Part shown: one piece after another, positions 52,251 through 53,206 of the stretch
How positions within the stretch are numbered: position 1 is the first letter of the stretch
How the letters are laid out: each line of letters starts with the position of its first letter
Source of the DNA: JBFMDN01 sp040753915
Lineage (GTDB): Bacteria > Desulfobacterota > Desulfomonilia > Desulfomonilales > Desulfomonilaceae
Length of the DNA stretch: 53,206 bases
Assembly (NCBI GenBank): GCA_040753915.1
Contig: JBFMDN010000038.1
Span: 1-53,206, forward strand
Direction: 5' to 3'
Translations under genes and position numbers: made by a program
The notes under the pieces: model-generated
Seen by the model: only the letters and a program-made list of their open reading frames with translations
Databases searched by the model: none
Told to the model about the DNA's origin: nothing

Positions 52251-53206
52251 GTCGCAATCCCTTCGTAGTCAGGGCATCGATTCGGACCGTCGAGGAATCT
52301 CAAGCTGATGTGCTCAGGCGAGCTGCAGTCGCAATCCCTTCGTAGTCAGGGCATCGATTCGGACGGCGTGCGGCAATGGGGGTACAATCACCTGCGGAAG
52401 TCGCAATCCCTTCGTAGTCAGGGCATCGATTCGGACTCAGCAGGCCATCGAGGAAAGCTATTGGGCCGGACTTGATGTCGCAATCCCTTCGTAGTCAGGG
52501 CATCGATTCGGACGTCCTACTTCAAGCTCGTAGCGGATCTGCTCAACATAGTCGCAATCCCTTCGTAGTCAGGGCATCGATTCGGACAATTGATACCTTC
52601 TCGTAGGAAGAGAGGAGGTGAAAAAAGTCGCAATCCCTTCGTAGTCAGGGCATCGATTCGGACCCAGGAACTGCCAGGGTTGTGGCCGTTGACGGGGGAG
52701 AGGGTCGCAATCCCTTCGTAGTCAGGGCATCGATTCGGACTAAAAGCAGTAAAACATTTTGTGGTCGCCATAGCGGTCGCAATCCCTTCGTAGTCAGGGC
52801 ATCGATTCGGACTCAGCCGGGCCTACGAAGACTAAAAGCAAGGCCCCTGGGTGTCGCAATCCCTTCGTAGTCAGGGCATCGATTCGGACTGATCTACGGG
52901 GAGCAACAATAGCTGATTCGCTTCTCGGTCGCAATCCCTTCGTAGTCAGGGCATCGATTCGGACTGCTAAGTCTTTATCAATAGTGCCACGATAAAGCTC
53001 TTCAGTCGCAATCCCTTCGTAGTCAGGGCATCGATTCGGACTGATCTACGGGGAGCAACAATATTTGATTCGCTTCTCGGTCGCAATCCCTTCGTAGTCA
53101 GGGCATCGATTCGGACAGTTTTTTATTAGGATTTTGGCCACCATAGCTGAGTGGGAGTCGCAATCCCTTCGTAGTCAGGGCATCGATTCGGACTCGTATT
53201 GGGCGG
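52251..53206 (-). CRISPR. CRISPR array, 13 repeats seen, continues past the window
   Basis: Thirteen identical 37-base repeats (plus strand GTCGCAATCCCTTCGTAGTC...ATCGATTCGGAC) start at 52251, 52328, 52400, 52477, 52551, 52627, 52704, 52776, 52853, 52928, 53005, 53080 and 53157; 12 complete spacers of 35-40 bases. On the minus strand the repeat ends GAAGGGATTGCGAC, like the ATTGAAAC-type 3' end that forms the crRNA 5' handle in many type I and III systems, so I propose minus-strand transcription with the leader beyond the right edge. A terminator-like hairpin at the left edge agrees. No cas gene is in the window, so subtype is unknown. Confidence 0.97.

Noticed and set aside
52517..52870. Open frames across the CRISPR array
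   Set aside because: They arise from periodic repeats of 37 bases and are not genes.

Overview
The window looks like chromosomal DNA of a strictly anaerobic deltaproteobacterium (Desulfobacterota, Desulfomonile or Syntrophobacter-like). The reasons are the mix of genes: a TRAP carboxylate importer beside an acyl-CoA ligase, a likely UGA-encoded selenoprotein, a ThiD-ThiN fusion, heptose (HldE) lipopolysaccharide synthesis, a giant DUF4347 surface protein, and heavy loading with small palindromic repeats. The assignment rests on gene content only.

Layout. 1-5.9 kb (minus strand): a Ser/Thr kinase-ATPase cut short at the window edge, apparently by an insertion sequence; a receiver-PAS-histidine kinase; and a two-gene unit of an O-methyltransferase and a periplasmic metal-chelate binding protein. 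6-9.3 kb: a gamma-glutamylcyclotransferase-like enzyme, an orphan receiver protein and a GntR/FCD regulator, separated by repeats. 9.5-14.1 kb: a dctP-dctQ-dctM TRAP importer followed by an adenylate-forming CoA ligase, a coherent unit for uptake and activation of an organic acid.

14.1-22.3 kb is an accessory zone ending at tRNA-Arg(CCU). It holds a HicA-like protein with a large partner, a DUF433/PIN-like module and its decayed second copy, a RAYT (REP-associated Y1 transposase) with six related inverted repeats, a MerR-selenoprotein-glutaredoxin redox operon and a Fic protein. 22.5-32.8 kb is mostly housekeeping: divergent PII, endonuclease III-like glycosylase, glycosyltransferase, MoaA, ThiD-ThiN, a membrane sensor-like protein and HldE.

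33.7-46.6 kb is one rightward locus: a 2193-residue surface protein with an LEPR-XLL-like N terminus, a DUF4347 domain, delta-60 propeller repeats and cadherin-like repeats, then an HlyD adaptor, a TolC-like lipoprotein, a membrane M50-type metalloprotease fused to an HlyD arm, and a GAF-HlyD protein split by a frameshift. No ABC ATPase of a type I exporter is present, so it may be an unusual secretion apparatus for the giant protein. 46.7-51.6 kb is a complete BMP-family (nucleoside-type) ABC importer. 52.25 kb to the end is a CRISPR array (13 repeats seen, running off the window) without cas genes in view.

The most noteworthy signals are: (1) an in-frame TGA with a SECIS-like hairpin in a small thioredoxin-like gene of a mer-type operon; (2) the M50/HlyD/TolC/giant-protein locus; (3) a 199-bp repeat present four times at exactly the same length, with flanking arms that differ between copies yet stay complementary; (4) RAYT-associated repeats that have reshaped gene ends and truncated an antitoxin copy; (5) two CRISPR spacers that differ at only two positions.
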